7,589 nt of DNA, taken from assembly GCA_019746155.1 (NCBI GenBank), contig JAIESJ010000089.1, forward strand, positions 1-7,589, written 5' to 3'. This DNA is from Burkholderiales bacterium. GTDB taxonomy: Bacteria; Pseudomonadota; Gammaproteobacteria; Burkholderiales; SG8-41. The notes beneath the pieces are model-generated. The model was not told where the DNA came from and ran no database searches. It saw nothing but the letters and a program-made list of their open reading frames with translations. Position numbers and translations under genes: made by a program. Below are positions 5,057 to 7,589 of this stretch, piece after piece. Every line of letters begins with the position of its first letter. The stretch's first letter is position 1.

Positions 5057-6649
5057 ATGAATGAAGTCGCAATACCCCAGCCGCGGCGCCAGGATGAGCA
5101 CTGGGCCGAGCAGGAACTGCTTGTGATCCGTGAAGTCGCCAAATTGCTCGGCAAGAGCCTCGACCCGGCATTCGCAATCCGGGAAATACTGCATCTGCTG
5201 TCCGAATTGCTGGGACTCAATCGCGGGCGGGTACTGCTTTACGATTCGGCATCGCGCAAGCTGACGGTGCGCTTTGCCTACGGACTCACTCCCGCAGAAA
5301 TCGGACGTGGCTGCTTCCAGCCGGGCGAAGGCATCACGGGGCGGGTTTTCGCGAGCGGAGAAACCATGATCGTGCAGGATATCGACGCCGATCCCGGTTA
5401 TCTCACGCGCACCGTGGACCGCGCCAGTCTGCCGCAGGAAACCGTATCGTATATTGCGCTGCCGCTCGATATCGACGGCCGGATTTGCGGTGTCATGGGC
5501 GTACACCGGCTCCGACGCCGCCAGCGCTCCTTTACCAACGACTTGCATATCCTGAAGATCGCGGGAACGCTGATTGCGCAGGTGATCAAGATCAACCGGC
5601 TGATCGAGCAGAAAACCGCCCGCCTCGAATCGGAAAACCGCGAACTCAAGTTTGCTCTCGAAAAGAGCGTGCCCTCCCACGGCATCATCGGCGAATCTCC
5701 TCAGTTGCGGCAGGCGCTGCGCCAGATCGAACGGGTATCGGAAACCGACGCAACCATTCTGCTGCTCGGCGAATCGGGCACCGGCAAGGAACTCTTTGCG
5801 CGCGCGCTGCACCTCTACAGCCCGCGGCGCGACGCGCCGTTCATCAAGGTGAACTGCGGTGCGATCCCCGAAAACCTGTTCGAATCCGAACTGTTCGGCC
5901 ACGAAAAGGGGGCATTCACCGGCGCCACAACTGCCAAGCCCGGGCGTTTCGAGCAGGCGAACGGCGGGACGCTGTTCCTGGACGAGATCGGTGATCTGCC
6001 GTTGGCGATGCAGGTCAAGCTGTTGCGCGTACTGCAGGAAAAAAGCGTGGAGCGCATCGGGGGACGCCGCGAAATACCGGTAAACGTCCGCATCGTCGCC
6101 GCCACCAACCAGGATTTGCAGCGGCTGGTGAGCCAGGAGCGTTTCCGCCTGGATCTCTTCTACCGCCTCAACGTGATCCCGATCCGATTGCCCAGCCTGC
6201 GCGAGCGGCCCGAGGATATCCGGCATCTGACGCGCTACTTCCTGAATCAGGTCAACCAGAGCTACCAGCGCAACGTGTCGATCGCGCCGGAAGCACTGGA
6301 AAAGCTTGTCGCCTATCATTGGCCCGGCAACATCCGTCAGCTGCGCAACATCATCGAACGCCTGTCCCTGCTTGCGGAAGCGGAAGTCATCAGCGTTACC
6401 GCGGTTGACGCCGTATTCTCCAGCGAGGGTTTCTCCCACGAAGCACGCTCGGCGACGGCACCGCCAGCGCCACCCGCCACTGCCGTGCGGGCTTACCGCG
6501 CGGTACAAGAAGTCGAACGTGAGCAGATCGAGCAGATGCTGGCCCAATGCGGCGGCAACAAATCGCGCACTGCGCAACTGCTTGGCATCACGCTGCGTCA
6601 ACTCAACTATCGCCTCAAAATCCTCAATATTGCCTCTCGCCCGACATGA
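5057..6649 (+). CDS. Sigma54-dependent activator, GAF-AAA+-Fis (NifA-like layout)
   Basis: This 530-residue enhancer-binding protein binds upstream DNA and hydrolyses ATP to open sigma54 promoters. Domains: N-terminal GAF sensor (about residues 36-180); a helical, probably coiled-coil linker (about 180-203); AAA+ domain (about 208-440) with Walker A GESGTGKE (238-245), the sigma54-contacting GAFTGA loop (285-290), Walker B GGTLFLDE (303-310) and arginine-finger segment FRLDLFYRLNV (363-373); a Pro/Ala-rich linker (466-478); and a Fis-type helix-turn-helix (about 500-521). All catalytic motifs are intact. It lacks the receiver domain of two-component regulators and the CX4C linker motif of oxygen-sensitive NifA. 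GAF cysteines are Cys86 and Cys144. The signal sensed is unknown; NorR, NifA and related regulators share this plan. The start at 5057 follows AGGAG. It sits between two sets of genes with sigma54 promoters, which it probably controls. It is not in a nif context, so I give no symbol. Confidence 0.93.
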   Translation: MNEVAIPQPRRQDEHWAEQELLVIREVAKLLGKSLDPAFAIREILHLLSELLGLNRGRVLLYDSASRKLTVRFAYGLTPAEIGRGCFQPGEGITGRVFASGETMIVQDIDADPGYLTRTVDRASLPQETVSYIALPLDIDGRICGVMGVHRLRRRQRSFTNDLHILKIAGTLIAQVIKINRLIEQKTARLESENRELKFALEKSVPSHGIIGESPQLRQALRQIERVSETDATILLLGESGTGKELFARALHLYSPRRDAPFIKVNCGAIPENLFESELFGHEKGAFTGATTAKPGRFEQANGGTLFLDEIGDLPLAMQVKLLRVLQEKSVERIGGRREIPVNVRIVAATNQDLQRLVSQERFRLDLFYRLNVIPIRLPSLRERPEDIRHLTRYFLNQVNQSYQRNVSIAPEALEKLVAYHWPGNIRQLRNIIERLSLLAEAEVISVTAVDAVFSSEGFSHEARSATAPPAPPATAVRAYRAVQEVEREQIEQMLAQCGGNKSRTAQLLGITLRQLNYRLKILNIASRPT

Positions 6650-6657
6650 CTTTGCAT

Positions 6658-6679
6658 GACAAATTGTTAACAAACTGTC
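6658..6679. promoter_or_regulatory. Palindromic upstream activator site for osmC
   Basis: GACA (6658-6661), perfect palindrome TTGTTAACAA (6664-6673) and TGTC (6676-6679) form a 22-bp near-palindrome just after the activator stop codon. Its centre is about 116 bp upstream of the predicted osmC start. TTGTTAACA differs at one base from TTGTTGACA on the minus strand upstream of SBP2. The dyad suits a dimeric Fis-type DNA-binding domain. Confidence 0.6.
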
Positions 6680-6737
6680 CTGTATAAATACTCGCCCCTC
6701 GATTACAGATTCGCGGAAATATACTTTATAAACATAT

Positions 6738-6749
6738 AGTTATATAACT
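6738..6749. promoter_or_regulatory. AT-rich 12-bp palindrome next to the osmC promoter
   Basis: AGTTATATAACT is a perfect palindrome 8 bp upstream of the -24 box, in an AT-rich stretch (about 6717-6752) unlike the GC-rich surroundings. It may be a second operator or a bendable spacer between enhancer and promoter. I found no clean IHF consensus in it. Confidence 0.35.
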
Positions 6750-6757
6750 CTTCAATG

Positions 6758-6773
6758 TTGGCATGGGAGTTGC
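6758..6773 (+). promoter_or_regulatory. Strong sigma54 promoter for osmC and downstream gene
   Basis: TTGGCATGGGAGTTGC matches TTGGCACGNNNNTTGC with one mismatch (T for C at position 7) and exact GG-N10-GC spacing. The predicted start is near 6785, about 41 nt before the osmC ATG. The in-frame ATG at 6763 lies inside this element, so it cannot be the start codon. Confidence 0.85.
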
Positions 6774-6825
6774 GATATCTCCTGGCGTGATTGTTCATTC
6801 AACCAGGATGCATACAGGAGAATTC

Positions 6826-7368
6826 ATGTCCAACATCGCAACATTGAAAGTTTCCAAAGCGCTCGCGCCGATCGATGGCAAGGGACTGGCCGAACTCGCC
6901 GAAAAAGGCAAGGCCAATCCGCAGAAAGTCGTCACGCTCAGATCGAAAACGGTATGCGAAGGCCGTTTCCGCATGCTCAACTTCATTCGTACGCTGCCGG
7001 CTCACGTGATCGACGAGCCGCCCAATCTCCTGGGCGACGACACCGCGCCCAATCCATCGGAAGCCTCGCTCGCCGCGCTGGGTTCCTGCCTCGCAGTGGG
7101 TCTGCACGCCAATGCCATCGCGCGCGGCATCGCGCTCACCAAAATAGAACTCGACCTGGAAGGCGACATCAATGTCACCGCGGTCTGGGGCTGCGGCGAT
7201 CTGTCATCCAAAAAGCGCCTGGGCTTCACCGACGTGCGCGTCAAGGTGCACCTCGAGGGCGACGTTGCCCGCGAGCAGCTTGCCGAACTGGTCGCGCACG
7301 CAAACCGCTGGTCGCCGGTCGCCAATACGCTGCGCAACCCGGTTAATGTCGAGGTCAGCCTCGCTTGA
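6826..7368 (+). CDS. OsmC-family protein with a single catalytic-type cysteine
   Basis: This 180-residue cytoplasmic protein belongs to the OsmC/Ohr superfamily, whose classical members reduce organic hydroperoxides with two cysteines. The family core is clear: APNPSEASLAALGSCLAVGL (74-93) holds the first conserved cysteine, Cys88, on the central helix. At the second position, where OsmC and Ohr usually read CPVS, this protein reads WSPVANTLRNPV (162-173), with Ser163 in place of cysteine. Other cysteines are Cys44 and Cys123. Classical peroxidase chemistry is therefore doubtful; a thiol carrier or divergent role is possible, and Ser-Pro-Val variants form a recognisable subgroup as I recall. 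The start at 6826 follows CAGGAG at 5-nt spacing. It has its own sigma54 promoter and lies 42 bp before the next gene, so the two are probably co-transcribed. Confidence 0.9.
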   Translation: MSNIATLKVSKALAPIDGKGLAELAEKGKANPQKVVTLRSKTVCEGRFRMLNFIRTLPAHVIDEPPNLLGDDTAPNPSEASLAALGSCLAVGLHANAIARGIALTKIELDLEGDINVTAVWGCGDLSSKKRLGFTDVRVKVHLEGDVAREQLAELVAHANRWSPVANTLRNPVNVEVSLA

Positions 7369-7410
7369 CGCAGGCTGCCCGCTACCTACCTATGCCACGA
7401 GGGAACCACG

Positions 7411-7589
7411 ATGCCAGCCAGCGCTTTATCGGTAACAGCTGATCTGTCCGATGAGCGGCCTGACTCTTGTCGGGAAATCCTGCCGGGCTTGAACGAACTC
7501 ATCGCACAGAAACTCGCACCCCAGGTCATTGCGATCGACCAGGAGGGGCGCTACCCCCGCGAGTTCCTGCAGCGTTTGGGAAATATCGG
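7411..7589 (+). CDS. Probable acyl-CoA dehydrogenase-superfamily flavoenzyme (5' part only)
   Basis: Only the first 59 codons are in the window. After a variable leader, residues 26-57 (GLNELIAQKLAPQVIAIDQE and then GRYPREFLQRLG) match the N-terminal helical domain pattern of acyl-CoA dehydrogenases, where an LAP…A..D..G.YP.EF..RLG block is typical. No FAD-binding or catalytic residue is visible yet. The superfamily includes true acyl-CoA dehydrogenases, DszC/SfnB-type flavin monooxygenases and nitroalkane oxidase; a start fragment cannot separate these. The ATG at 7411 follows GAGGGA at 6-nt spacing. The gene is 42 bp after osmC on the same strand with no terminator between, so it should share the osmC sigma54 promoter. 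Confidence 0.7.
   Translation, partial: MPASALSVTADLSDERPDSCREILPGLNELIAQKLAPQVIAIDQEGRYPREFLQRLGNI

Noticed and set aside
5057..6649. True NifA and a nitrogen-fixation locus
   Set aside because: The CX4C linker motif is absent, no nif genes are nearby, and the candidate upstream sites are not TGT-N10-ACA.
5015..6673. Very long open frame on the minus strand opposite the activator gene
   Set aside because: Its translation shows no recognisable domain and is the antisense of a gene with complete AAA+ and Fis motifs; long antisense frames are common in GC-rich DNA.
6763..6825. Earlier start codons for the OsmC protein (6763, 6808)
   Set aside because: 6763 lies inside the -24/-12 promoter and before the predicted transcript start; 6808 lacks a properly spaced ribosome site, whereas 6826 has one.

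Overview
The window looks like accessory metabolism from a GC-rich proteobacterium, most likely a betaproteobacterium. This rests on GC-rich coding sequence with strong G/C third-position bias, Shine-Dalgarno-led starts, a Tat-exported NrtA/CmpA-type binding protein, and a CTCTCCCCCG-type intergenic hairpin of a kind common in Beta- and Gammaproteobacteria. I see no rRNA, tRNA, CRISPR array, transposase or integrase.

Minus strand, read right to left. (i) A gene for a periplasmic binding protein of the NrtA/CmpA family (SBP2, 4882-3563) stands alone. (ii) After a 225-bp gap come a paralogous binding protein (SBP1, 3337-1964), an inner-membrane permease (1849-1007) and an ATPase (836 to the window edge). 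These three form a complete nitrate/bicarbonate/cyanate-type ABC importer. A REP-like inverted repeat lies between permease and ATPase.

Plus strand: a GAF-AAA+-Fis sigma54 activator of NifA-like layout (5057-6649) is divergent from SBP2. It is followed by an OsmC-family protein (6826-7368) and the first 59 codons of a probable acyl-CoA-dehydrogenase-superfamily flavoenzyme (from 7411).

The regulatory DNA links these genes. Good to near-perfect sigma54 (-24/-12) promoters precede SBP2, SBP1 and osmC, and a fourth candidate precedes the activator gene itself. A shared motif, TTGTTRACA (or its complement TGTYAACA), lies about 110-116 bp upstream of the predicted starts of SBP2 (two tandem copies, 11 bp apart) and of osmC (in a 22-bp near-palindrome). 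That is a typical place for an enhancer-binding protein. I infer a self-contained sigma54 regulon in which this activator switches on uptake through two alternative binding proteins and one permease/ATPase, together with an OsmC/flavoenzyme module. The substrate is unknown. Both binding proteins carry His-Pro-Cys-Cys where I expect a ligand-site charged residue in NrtA/CmpA, and both have an odd Cys/His-containing leader ahead of the Tat motif, so a ligand other than nitrate or bicarbonate is possible.

No gene-free stretch exceeds 300 bp. The gaps (837-1006, 1850-1963, 3338-3562, 4883-5056, 6650-6825) hold the repeats and promoters listed; 7369-7410 is a short intra-operon spacer.
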